DNA of 44,593 bases from Brevundimonas sp. UBA5936 (GTDB lineage: Bacteria > Pseudomonadota > Alphaproteobacteria > Caulobacterales > Caulobacteraceae): the NCBI GenBank assembly GCA_002430835.1, contig DJDA01000092.1, forward strand, positions 1 through 44,593, in the 5' to 3' direction. This document shows, one piece after another, positions 29,840 through 41,978 of this stretch. Each line of letters opens with the position of its first letter. Positions within the stretch are counted from its first letter, which is position 1. A program made the position numbers and the translations under genes. The notes beneath the pieces are model-generated. The model had not been told where the DNA came from, searched no databases, and was given only the letters and a program-made list of their open reading frames with translations.

Positions 29840-32047
29840 CTATTGATCCAGTCGCGCCCAGGGCCCGGTCCAACGCCAGGTCCGGCCGTTCGCCGTGACG
29901 ACGTGGGCGGCGCGCGACGCCGGATCGTCGGCGACGCCCAGAACCACCGTCTTGCCGGAAGCGAGCGTCACGACGACCACCTCGGCGTCGGCGCCCCGCA
30001 CGCTGCTCAGGTCGCGGATGGCGCTGTCAGCGCCGACCACGGTCTCGGCCCGGCCGTCGTAGCGGCCGTGCGGCTCCAGCACGCCGACGAAGGTCGCGTC
30101 CTTCTGGCCGTCGGCCCGCAGGATCAGGGCCGGCTCACGACGCAGGTTGAATTCCGGATCATTGGCGCCGCTCTCGGCCAGGATGGCCTGGGCGGGAACG
30201 CTCGAGGCGAAACGCCAGGTGTAAAAGCGGCCATCCAGCAGCCAGGTCAGGCTGCGGCTGTCCTGCGACGGCTGGGAGACGGCGTCGACCCACAGGTGCT
30301 GATAGCCGTCGGCTGCGCCGAGGACCGGGCGGTCCGTCACCATGCGCTCGGCCTCGAAGCCCAGCTTCATGATGTGGCCGTTGTAGTGCAGCGGCAGATC
30401 GTAGCGCGCCGAGCGCTCACCGGAGACCCGCATCAGGTCGATCACGACCGGCCGCTCAAGATCGGGATGTTCGACCAGGGCCTGTGTGCGCGTGAACGTC
30501 ACCCCGTCATAGGCCTCTGTCTGGCGCGCCGAGACGATCTGCGTCCCCTCGGCCGTGTCAAAGAAGAGCACCTGAGGCGGGTGATCTTCGCCCGTCTGCC
30601 ATTGGCCGCCGAACTGGTTGCGCTCGTTCACCACCAGGGTGTTGTGGGCCACCGTAGCCTTGGCCCAGCTGTTGTTCTCGGGCAGGTAGATGCCGCCCGC
30701 CTTGGCCTCGATATTGAGGAAGCGCGCGGCGCCGTAGTCGGTCACCACCGTCTGGCCGTTGTCGTAGAAGAGCCAGTTCAGCTTGTCGAAATGGCCGTGG
30801 CCCATGCCCATGGCGGTCGCCTTCTGGACCAGGGCCTGACCGTCTTCGCCCCCCGCGCGGATGATGGCCAGCGCGCCCCGCGTCCCGTCAGGGCCGTCGC
30901 TCAGCAACACCGAACGGAAGGCATAGGGCCGCGCCGCGCCCGAGGCCGCCGCCTCGGCCACCTTCAGGCCCTCCGGTGACAGGAGGGTCCGCCCCTGGCG
31001 CTGCGCGATGGACAGCAGGCCCGCGTCCTGTGTGCGCGCGTAGACGGAGGCGACGCCGGTGACCAGCTCCTCGGTGTCCAGCCCCTTGTCGAGGATGGCG
31101 TCGTTGATCGGGATGAAATAGCCGCCGTAGCTGGACTGGATCAGCGTATCCACAGCCTTGAGCAGCACCCCGTCGCGGCGCTGGAAGATGCCGCGTGCGG
31201 GTTCGTTCCGATCGATGGCCCCCGCGAAGATGATGAAGGGCGCCAGGGCGTAGCGCTGATAATACGGCCCCTCTTCGTAATAGCCGTCGGGCGAGAAGAG
31301 CTGATCGATCTGGGTCAGGAAGCCGGCCGAGCCGTCCTTCTTCAGCCCCGTCAGCGCCTTGTCGGACAGGTCGCGATCGCGCAGCACATAGCCGGTCATG
31401 CCGACGCCGGCGACGGCCCAGGTGGCGTGGTTGTGGATGCGCTCGAAATTCTCGGGCGTCTCCGCCGACAGGAAGCTGGCCATGCGACGGAAGACGTCGT
31501 CGTCGATGCGGCGACGCTCCTCGGCGGTCAGGGACTCGCGGATCGCGTCATAGCCCTGGATCGAATAGACGAGCCAGACCGAGTCGTTCAGCGTCTGCCA
31601 GAACAGGCGGCCCGGAATCTGCCCTCGCCCCGCCGGATGGGCGCCCAACGTCGGATAGAGTTTGGCGTATTCCAGCAGCAGATCGCGCGCATAGTCGGCG
31701 TAAGCCTTGTCGCCGGTCAGGCGATACAAGGCCCCGGCGTTGTAGATGGCCTGATAGTTCCGCTTGTGCTGCTCATGGGTGAAGCCGCCGCCGGGATCGC
31801 GCGGCGTGGGCACGTTCACCCCCTGAGCCATGGCCGCGCGGACCAGAGCTTCGACCCGCTCACGCTCGATGGCGAACAGGGGATAGGCGGAGCCCTGCTC
31901 GGCCATTCGCCGCCACTCCTGAGACGAGGTCAGCACCGGCGCGGCCTCGGTCGACGCCGAGACTTGCGCGGCAGGCGCGGTCGCCGCCTGGGCGCTCAGG
32001 GCGCTGCTGGCGAGAAGAAGAGCCGTCAGAGGCAGGGCGCGCAGCAT
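29840..32047 (-). CDS. PL17 oligo-alginate lyase (heparinase II/III-like)
   Basis: A 735-aa protein with a signal peptide (LPLTALLLASSALSAQA). The N-terminal alpha-toroid includes YNAGALYRLTGDKAYADYARDLLLEYAKLYP and FERIHNHATWAVAGVGMTGYVL, with the Asn-His pair used by PL17 catalysis. The C-terminal heparinase II/III-type beta-domain includes MGMGHGHFDKLNWLFYDNGQTVVTDYGAARF and AHNTLVVNERNQFGGQW. PL17 enzymes release DEH monomers exolytically from alginate oligomers. The start ATG overlaps the PL6 stop (TGATG), so the two lyases are coupled. A periplasmic location is predicted. Confidence 0.93.
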   Translation of the reverse strand: MLRALPLTALLLASSALSAQAATAPAAQVSASTEAAPVLTSSQEWRRMAEQGSAYPLFAIERERVEALVRAAMAQGVNVPTPRDPGGGFTHEQHKRNYQAIYNAGALYRLTGDKAYADYARDLLLEYAKLYPTLGAHPAGRGQIPGRLFWQTLNDSVWLVYSIQGYDAIRESLTAEERRRIDDDVFRRMASFLSAETPENFERIHNHATWAVAGVGMTGYVLRDRDLSDKALTGLKKDGSAGFLTQIDQLFSPDGYYEEGPYYQRYALAPFIIFAGAIDRNEPARGIFQRRDGVLLKAVDTLIQSSYGGYFIPINDAILDKGLDTEELVTGVASVYARTQDAGLLSIAQRQGRTLLSPEGLKVAEAAASGAARPYAFRSVLLSDGPDGTRGALAIIRAGGEDGQALVQKATAMGMGHGHFDKLNWLFYDNGQTVVTDYGAARFLNIEAKAGGIYLPENNSWAKATVAHNTLVVNERNQFGGQWQTGEDHPPQVLFFDTAEGTQIVSARQTEAYDGVTFTRTQALVEHPDLERPVVIDLMRVSGERSARYDLPLHYNGHIMKLGFEAERMVTDRPVLGAADGYQHLWVDAVSQPSQDSRSLTWLLDGRFYTWRFASSVPAQAILAESGANDPEFNLRREPALILRADGQKDATFVGVLEPHGRYDGRAETVVGADSAIRDLSSVRGADAEVVVVTLASGKTVVLGVADDPASRAAHVVTANGRTWRWTGPWARLDQ

Positions 32048-34212
32048 CAGAATTCCTCCGTCGCCGCGATGGGCGCGATGTCGGTTTGCATCTCGGGCGT
32101 GCGGACCAGGCGGTTCCCGGCCACGGCCAGCACAGGCTCGCCGACGCGGTGGGAGAAGCTGATCGCGCCGCTGTCCGTCAGGGTGTTGTCGACCAGTTCG
32201 GCGTGCTGGACGCCGCGCATCAGGATTGACGGCCGCTCAGATGAGCCGACCCGCTCGAAGCTCGCCCCCCTGATCACCAGGCGCGGCCCGAAAGTGCTCT
32301 CGTCCGTGCCGCCGCGATAGAGGTCGACGACCGGGCCGCCGATGCGGCTGAAGGCGCCGCCTTCGATCTGCACCAGTTCGGCGTTGTAGGTGCCCCGGTC
32401 ATCCGTCTCGGCGGCGGCCGAGATCACCGAGCCGGTGATGTTGTCCACCCGCACGTCGCGCAGCAGCACGCGATCAGCCATGACCCCCTTGCCCAGGGCG
32501 ATCAGGTTGAAGCCGCGATTGACGGTCAGTTCGCGGACCTCGACGTCCTCCAACACCAGATCGAAGTTGGCGGCGCTGGAACCCGGCGCCACGCGGATGA
32601 CCGCGTTTCCCGTTTCATCGGGAGCGTCAGCGCCGGTCACCGACAGGCTGGCCAGCTTCAGCGAGCCGCCCTTGGCCACTTCGAACAGCGAGGGCCGCGA
32701 GAAGGCGATCTCGACCCGCCCCTGCCCCGAACCGCGCAGCGTCAACGGCGCGCCGACCGTCAGGGTCCGGTCGACTGCATAGCGGCCCGGCGCCAGCACC
32801 AGGACGTCGCCCGGACGGGCCGCGGCGACAGCGGCCTCTAGCGCGCCTTCGGCCGGGGCAACAGCGATCTCGGCGCCCTGGTCCAGGCGGACAGTCCGCA
32901 CGTCCTTAGGATACCAGTCCACCCCCGTCGCCTCGCGCGGGATCATGGCCAGGTCGGGCGAGGCGCCTGCGCCTTGCGGCGTTTCAGGAGCCAGCAAACC
33001 GTTCGCGCCGCGCACCAGGGCGATATCCCGCTGCGCCGCCTGCACATTGTCGGCAAAGGTGACGCCCGACAGGTCGCCCAGCCTCCGCATCGGATCGTGG
33101 CCGTCCATATTGACGATCAGGTTGCGCGCGAACCGACTGTCGATCGGCGGCGCCGAACGCTCGGCGTCCATGCCCGCGCCCAGGAAGAGGCTGCGTGCGT
33201 CGATGATGGTGTTGTTCTCGATCACCGCGCCGACCACCTGGTGGTAGCGGTTGATGGGGGAATCGGGGACGCCGTGCATCACGCTCAACGCGGCGGTGAA
33301 GCCATCGCCGGTGATCCCCTCCATGTAGTTGTTCCGCACCGTCTGACTGCGGTTGATGATACGGACGCCCCCGGTGTGCGGCTTTCCTCCGCCGATGAAC
33401 ACATTGTTCTCGACCAGGTTTCCGTCGCCGTGGCGCAGGACCATGGACCCGCGCGAATGGAAGAAGACGTTGCCGCGATAGGTGTTGCCGCCCGACTTGT
33501 TCGAGACGATCTCGACCTCGCCGTCGGCGCCCTCGAACCAGTTGTTCTCGACCAAGGTGTTGGAGGCCGACAGGGAGTCGGCGCTGGTCCCCACGCGCAA
33601 GGTCTCGCCGCCGTTGGACCCCAGGTTGGGGCGCGGACCGAAATAGTTGTGGTCGATGCGGTGGCGGTTATCGAGCCCCTGCTGTTCGTCGCGCACGACG
33701 ACCAGCGTGGTCCCGACGTTGTTCTTGCCGGTCAGATGGTTGTGATCGAACCGGTTGCCTTGCCCATACAACGCCACCCAGTTGTCCGACGTGGCCCGGT
33801 CCGGCTTGTTGTAGCCGTCGATCACCAGACCCGTGACGCGGCTGTCCACGGCCCGGTGTTCCTTGGAGCGGCGGAAGGACACCACCTCCCCCGTCGGCGA
33901 CCAGCCGTCGCGGAAGATCAGGTTCGACACCACCAGCTGACGCCCCGCCAGCCTGAGGTTGGACTGGCCCGACAGCACCACCCCGCCCGGCGTCTGAGCC
34001 GTCAGGGTGATCGGTTGGTCAGCCCGACCCTCAGCCTCGAACAGGATCTGAAAGTCGCGCCACACCCCGTCCTTCAGGACAATGACGTCGCCCGGCTTAA
34101 CGTCGCGCAGAACTCGCTGATACTCCGCCGGCGTCGCCACCAGGGTCGTGGTCTGGGCGGTCGCCGCCCCAGCCCACAGCAGGGCGGCCGCAAGCGCCAA
34201 TCTCGACAACAT
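32047..34212 (-). CDS. PL6 alginate lyase (chondroitinase-B-like)
   Basis: A 721-aa protein with a signal peptide (MLSRLALAAALLWAGAATAQ). The N-terminal right-handed beta-helix of PL6 covers about residues 25-420. Catalytic Lys and Arg are K239 in EVEIVSNKSGGNTYRGN and R260 in GSMVLRHGDGN. Their 21-residue spacing matches PL6 enzymes, as does the nearby acidic EVE. A second beta-helical repeat region (about 450-700: GASFERV, LASLSVTGAD, LEDVEVRELTVNRG) makes it a two-domain form. It would cut alginate, often at guluronate-rich blocks. It is the first gene of the operon that starts after the palindrome at 34335. Confidence 0.94.
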   Translation of the reverse strand: MLSRLALAAALLWAGAATAQTTTLVATPAEYQRVLRDVKPGDVIVLKDGVWRDFQILFEAEGRADQPITLTAQTPGGVVLSGQSNLRLAGRQLVVSNLIFRDGWSPTGEVVSFRRSKEHRAVDSRVTGLVIDGYNKPDRATSDNWVALYGQGNRFDHNHLTGKNNVGTTLVVVRDEQQGLDNRHRIDHNYFGPRPNLGSNGGETLRVGTSADSLSASNTLVENNWFEGADGEVEIVSNKSGGNTYRGNVFFHSRGSMVLRHGDGNLVENNVFIGGGKPHTGGVRIINRSQTVRNNYMEGITGDGFTAALSVMHGVPDSPINRYHQVVGAVIENNTIIDARSLFLGAGMDAERSAPPIDSRFARNLIVNMDGHDPMRRLGDLSGVTFADNVQAAQRDIALVRGANGLLAPETPQGAGASPDLAMIPREATGVDWYPKDVRTVRLDQGAEIAVAPAEGALEAAVAAARPGDVLVLAPGRYAVDRTLTVGAPLTLRGSGQGRVEIAFSRPSLFEVAKGGSLKLASLSVTGADAPDETGNAVIRVAPGSSAANFDLVLEDVEVRELTVNRGFNLIALGKGVMADRVLLRDVRVDNITGSVISAAAETDDRGTYNAELVQIEGGAFSRIGGPVVDLYRGGTDESTFGPRLVIRGASFERVGSSERPSILMRGVQHAELVDNTLTDSGAISFSHRVGEPVLAVAGNRLVRTPEMQTDIAPIAATEEF

Positions 34213-34334
34213 GATCGCCTCCCCCTCCGGTCCGCTTTGGCGCGGACTTGTTCGCGGTTTCGTATCCGCAGGAGAAAGCTATCAGTCAGGCCACCAAAGG
34301 CAACCTCTTGGTCATAAGAAAAAGAACTAAAAAC

Positions 34335-34350
34335 TAGACCAATTGGTCTA
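34335..34350. promoter_or_regulatory. Operator palindrome before PL6-PL17 operon (GntR/FadR-type)
   Basis: TAGACCAATTGGTCTA is a perfect 16-bp palindrome between the regulator and PL6 genes. It overlaps the TAG stop codon of the regulator gene and lies 123 bp upstream of the PL6 start. It is identical to the core of the palindrome at 24084-24103. Confidence 0.75.
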
Positions 34351-35088
34351 AACTGAATGGGTGCTAATCAGGAAACGCTCTCGGCTGGCCGCCATCTGAC
34401 GCTCCAAGGCCTCAAGCGCTGAGGCGGCGCTGGCGTCCAGCATGGCCGCCAGCAAACGGTTGAAGTGGGTCCGCATGGCGCGCCGCGCGCCCGCCGGATC
34501 ACGCGCCTTCAAGGCGTTGAGGATGGCGGCATGCTCATCCACACGCGACGAATCGTCGATCTCGCAGACCGCCTGATGGGCGGCGCTGACTGACGGAACC
34601 TCAGTCCGCATCCGCCACAAGGTCTCAATGGTGTGCAGAACAGCGGCGTTGTTGGCCGAAGCGGCGATCACGCGATGAAACTCGCGATCGGCGGCGTCGG
34701 GGTCCAGTTCGGGGTTCGCCCCGCCCATAGCCTCGACCAGATAGTCCAACCGGGCCAGGGCTTCATCAGTGATGACCGAGGCTGCCAGGGCGGCCGCTTC
34801 AGATTCGAAGAGAGAGCGCGCCTCGGTAACCTCGAACGGGCTGACCGCAGGCAAGGCGCCGGCCGGCTGCGGCGCCGAGCAGACAAAGACGCCCGACCCG
34901 GTCTTGATCGCCAGCTTGCCCTGGGCCTGCAGCGCAACCTCCGCCTCGCGTACGGTGACACGACTGACGCCGAAGCGTTCGGCCAGCTCGCGCTCGCCGG
35001 GCAGTTTGGCGCCCGGCCCATACCCCTCATCAGCGATGAGCTGGAGAATCTGGTCGGCGACCGTGTGGAAAAGACGTTTCTGGCTCAT
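34348..35088 (-). CDS. FadR-family GntR transcriptional regulator of the alginate locus
   Basis: A 246-aa regulator. The N-terminal GntR winged helix (VADQILQLIADEGYGPGAKLPGERELAERFGVSRVTVREAEVALQAQGKLAIKTGSGVFV) is followed by a linker and an all-helical FCD domain (FEVTEARSLFESEAAALAA, AADREFHRVIAASANNAAV, EHAAILNALKARDPAGARRAMRTHF). His and Asp residues of the FCD metal/ligand site are visible. It lies upstream of and in line with the lyase operon. It is expected to repress the locus until a pathway intermediate such as KDG or an oligouronate binds; the ligand is inferred. Confidence 0.92.
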   Translation of the reverse strand: MSQKRLFHTVADQILQLIADEGYGPGAKLPGERELAERFGVSRVTVREAEVALQAQGKLAIKTGSGVFVCSAPQPAGALPAVSPFEVTEARSLFESEAAALAASVITDEALARLDYLVEAMGGANPELDPDAADREFHRVIAASANNAAVLHTIETLWRMRTEVPSVSAAHQAVCEIDDSSRVDEHAAILNALKARDPAGARRAMRTHFNRLLAAMLDASAASALEALERQMAASRERFLISTHSV

Positions 35089-35117
35089 GCTCGCAGCTTA
35101 AACGAACCGGAGCGTCA

Positions 35118-35129
35118 GGCCAATCGGTC
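35118..35129. promoter_or_regulatory. Degenerate operator before the regulator gene
   Basis: GGCCAATCGGTC differs at two positions from the GACCAATTGGTC core of the two perfect palindromes and lies 30 bp upstream of the regulator start. It may serve weak autoregulation. Confidence 0.4.
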
Positions 35130-35215
35130 CGGCGTGTCCAGAAACGCCGGCTATGTCGTTTCAGGGGCGGCGATGCTAACCTCGCCGGCTCCCCTTTTCG
35201 ACGGATGCGCGCCCC

Positions 35216-36367
35216 ATGACGCCCTTGCCTGCCCTCGCCGCCCTGGCCTCTGAAATGACCGCCTGGCGACGGGACATCCACGCCCACCCGGAACTGTCCG
35301 GTCAGGAGTCGCGCACCTCGAAACTGGTGTTCGACGTGCTGGAAGGGCTGGGCCTGAAGCCCGAGGGCGGCATCGGCGGCGAAGGCGTGGTCGCCGTCAT
35401 CGAGGGGCGCGAGCCCGGCCCGTCCATCGGCCTGCGCGCCGACATGGACGCCTTGCCCATGAACGACGACAGCCAGGTTCCCCACGCCTCGACCAAGCCC
35501 GGCGTCTCGCACGCCTGCGGCCACGACGGCCATACGGCGACCCTGCTGGGCGTGGCGCGCCATCTGGCCGCCAACCCGCCCGCGCGCGGCCGCGTGGTGC
35601 TGATCTTCCAACCGGCGGAAGAGACGGGTCTGGGCGCCGTCGCCATGATCGAGGACGGCCTGTTCGACCGCTATCCGTGCGACGAGGTCTACGGCTATCA
35701 CAACATGCCGCTGCTGCCGCTGGGCGAGGCGGCGGTCCACACCGGCCCGACCATGAACGGCTATAAGGTGTGGGAGATCGACATTCAGGGCGTCGGCGGC
35801 CACGGCGCCGCCCCGCACAAGACGAAAGACCCCGTTCAGGCCGCCGTGCGCGTGGCCTCTGAAATCTCTTCCATCATCGGCCGCCATGTCGACCCGATGG
35901 AGCCCGCCCTGATCACCGTGACCAAGCTTCAGGCCGGATCGTCGCACAACGTCGTGCCGCACGAAGCCAGTCTGGCGGGCACGCTGCGCGCCACCTCGGC
36001 CGACGTGATCGAGACCATGTGGCAGAAGCTTCAGGACATCTGCACAGGCGTCGGCGTCATGACCGGCTGCACCGTCACGTTGCGCGAGACGGCGGGCGTG
36101 CCGCCCGTCTTCAACGCCGCCGCTCAGGCCGATGTGGCGGCGGCTGCGGCGGACGGCGTGTTCGGCGCAGGCAAGGTGCATCGCGACCTGAAGCCGTATC
36201 CGTTCACCGACGACTTCGCCTACATGCTGCAGATCGCGCCGGGCGCTTACTTCTTCGTCGGACAGGGCGGGACGATGGTCCACCAGACCGCCTATGACTT
36301 CAACGACGACCTGTTGCCGAATGTGGCCTCGGTCTTCGCCCGGATCGTCGAGGCGAAGCTGTCCTGA
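35216..36367 (+). CDS. M20-family amidohydrolase
   Basis: A 383-aa metallo-aminoacylase of the M20 type (hippurate/IAA-amino-acid hydrolase group). It begins WRRDIHAHPELSGQESRTS. Metal-binding blocks are ADMDALPMNDDS, HACGHDGHTATLL (residues 99-111), IFQPAEETGLGAVAMIEDGLF (catalytic Glu) and the dimerisation-domain GGHGAAPHKTKDPVQAA. The C-terminal His is in TMVHQTAYDFND. No signal peptide, so cytosolic. It is divergent from the GntR gene and convergent with entA. A connection to either locus is not evident, and the substrate is not deducible. Confidence 0.92.
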   Translation: MTPLPALAALASEMTAWRRDIHAHPELSGQESRTSKLVFDVLEGLGLKPEGGIGGEGVVAVIEGREPGPSIGLRADMDALPMNDDSQVPHASTKPGVSHACGHDGHTATLLGVARHLAANPPARGRVVLIFQPAEETGLGAVAMIEDGLFDRYPCDEVYGYHNMPLLPLGEAAVHTGPTMNGYKVWEIDIQGVGGHGAAPHKTKDPVQAAVRVASEISSIIGRHVDPMEPALITVTKLQAGSSHNVVPHEASLAGTLRATSADVIETMWQKLQDICTGVGVMTGCTVTLRETAGVPPVFNAAAQADVAAAAADGVFGAGKVHRDLKPYPFTDDFAYMLQIAPGAYFFVGQGGTMVHQTAYDFNDDLLPNVASVFARIVEAKLS

Positions 36368-36388
36368 AGACAGGTCTGAGCGGCGGGA

Positions 36389-37155
36389 TCAGGCGCGCAG
36401 CGTGGCCCCGCCGTCGACGTAAAGGTCGGTCATGGTGATGTGGGCGGCGCGGTCGGACAGCAGGAAGACCACCGCCTCGGCGATATCTTCCGGCGTCGCC
36501 AACTTCTGTAACGGAATGCCCGCCTTGAACGTCTCGGGCGAGCCGGCGATGACGCGGGCGGCGCCGTCTTCGTCAGCCCACATGCCGGTCTGCATCGACG
36601 TCAGGGTCGAGCCGGGGGCGACGATGTTGCAGCGGACGCCCTTGGGCCCCAGCTCCAGCCCCAGACAGCGGGTGAACATGGTCGCCGCCGCCTTGGACGC
36701 GGCATAGGCCGCCATCGCATGACGCGGCACGCCCGCCGCGTTGGAGCTGACGGTGACGAAGGCCCCTTTGCCTCGCTCGCCCATCCGCCGCGACGCCGCG
36801 CGGCCCAGATGGAAGACCCCGTCCGCATTGACGGCGAACACGCGGCGCCATTCGGCGTCGGAGGTCTGGTCCACCGTCACATTGGACAGGACGCCCGCGA
36901 CGCTGGCCACGCAGTCGATCGGGCCGTCCTCAGCCTCGATGCGATCGAACAGGGCCTCGACCGCCGCGCCGTCGGACACGTCCAGCGGCTCGACCCGTAC
37001 GCCATTCAGGAAGGCCAGACCCGACAGGGCGGTCGACGGCAGGTCGGTTGCGACCACGCGCGCGCCCTCCTCGACCAGCAGGCGCACCACAGCGGCGCCG
37101 ATGCCGCCGCCCGCGCCCGTGACCAGGGCCAGACGGCCGGACAGTCCGCTGTCTC

Positions 37156-37159
<4 letters not shown>
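36389..37159 (-). CDS. entA: 2,3-Dihydro-2,3-dihydroxybenzoate dehydrogenase EntA
   Basis: A 256-aa SDR enzyme oxidising 2,3-dihydro-DHB to 2,3-dihydroxybenzoate. The start MRDSGLSGRLALVTG at 37159 overlaps the entF stop as ATGA; the longer frame to 37294 would lie within entF. Cofactor motif TGAGGGIG; catalytic Ser near 139, Tyr152 and Lys156 in AAYAASKAA. EntA-specific sequence is NAAGVPRHAMAAYAASKAA, GSTLTSMQTGMWADEDGA, FKAGIPLQKLATPEDIAEAVVFLLSD, AHITMTDLYVDGGATL. It is the last gene of the siderophore operon. Confidence 0.94.
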
Positions 37160-41046
<3,887 letters not shown>

Positions 41047-41055
41047 GATGTCAGG

Positions 41056-41319
41056 TCAGGCGTCGTGACCGGCGGCGCGCAGGCGCGCCTGAACCACGCT
41101 CCACCAGCCCGCCAGAGTGGTGTGCTCGGCCAGTTCGCTGAACTCCAGCGGCACAGCCTCGCTCCACGCCAGCGACAGGTTGAGAGCGCGCAAGGAATCG
41201 ACGCCCAGGTCCATCAGATTGTCGTCGTCCAGAATGGAGTCCGGCGTTTCGTGCAGCACGGCGGCGACATCGGCGCGCATCCGCTCCAGCGTCAGATCCT
41301 GCGGGGTCAGCTTGGTCAT
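41056..41319 (-). CDS. Stand-alone aryl carrier protein (EntB C-terminal half as separate gene)
   Basis: An 87-aa acyl-carrier-type protein. The phosphopantetheine site is S42 in MDLGVDSLRALNL, flanked by the helical pattern RADVAAVLHETPDSI and ELAEHTTLAGWWSVV. Enteric EntB joins an isochorismatase and this carrier in one protein; here they are two genes, with ATG-TGA overlap to the isochorismatase stop. It should hold DHB loaded by EntE and deliver it to the EntF condensation domain. A D-acyl carrier of another pathway is unlikely in this context. Confidence 0.92.
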   Translation of the reverse strand: MTKLTPQDLTLERMRADVAAVLHETPDSILDDDNLMDLGVDSLRALNLSLAWSEAVPLEFSELAEHTTLAGWWSVVQARLRAAGHDA

Positions 41320-41978
41320 GTCAGTCGTTCCAGAACGCGCGCCGTCGAAAGGGCCACGGCGCAGGTGTCGGCGGCCCAGGCCACCGCGCCCATATGCTTG
41401 TCGCGCGAGAAGTCGCCAAGCGCATCGGCGACGAAGAAGGGTTCGATATCGCGCTGAAACGCCTCGGCCGCTGTCAGCTGGCAGCCGATGTGGGCGTAGA
41501 CGCCGCAGACGATCAGCTGGTCCCGCCCCCGCACGCGCATCAGCGTCTCGAGGTTGCTGCGCTGGAAGGCGCTGTAGCGGTGCTTGACCAGAGGGAAGTC
41601 GCCCGGCGCCGGGGCCAGTTCGGGCAGGATGTCTTCATGCTCGGGCGTGCGGCTCATGCCTGGTCCCCACAGGTCGGCCTGCAGGCCCCGGTCGCGGCGA
41701 TCCTGATCGCCATGCTGGGCGGTGTAGAAGACGGGCACGCCCGCCGCACGCGCCGCTGCGATCAGGCGGGCGATGTTGGCGATCAGGCCGGGCAGAGGCT
41801 CGACGCCCGGCGCATAGGGGCGCATGAAATAGCGCTGCATGTCATGGACCAGCAGGGCGGCGCGATCACGCTCCAGCGTCCACTGGGCGCGCGAGGCGGG
41901 GATCTCCGCCTCGGTCGGCAGGGCGTAGGCCGGGACGGTCGGCAGGCCTTTGCCAGATTCTTCAGAGGATGCGCTCAC
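41316..41978 (-). CDS. entB: Isochorismatase (EntB isochorismatase domain)
   Basis: A 220-aa cysteine-hydrolase-fold enzyme converting isochorismate to 2,3-dihydro-DHB and pyruvate. The sequence tracks the EntB domain: PAYALPTEAEIP, ALLVHDMQRYF with catalytic Asp46, VFYTAQHGDQ, DLWGPGMSRTPEHEDILPEL, LVKHRYSAFQRSNLETLM, GVYAHIGCQLTAAEAFQRDIEPFFVADALGDFSRDKH. It ends without the carrier domain, which is encoded by the next gene. Both junctions are 4-base overlaps. Confidence 0.95.
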   Translation of the reverse strand: MSASSEESGKGLPTVPAYALPTEAEIPASRAQWTLERDRAALLVHDMQRYFMRPYAPGVEPLPGLIANIARLIAAARAAGVPVFYTAQHGDQDRRDRGLQADLWGPGMSRTPEHEDILPELAPAPGDFPLVKHRYSAFQRSNLETLMRVRGRDQLIVCGVYAHIGCQLTAAEAFQRDIEPFFVADALGDFSRDKHMGAVAWAADTCAVALSTARVLERLT

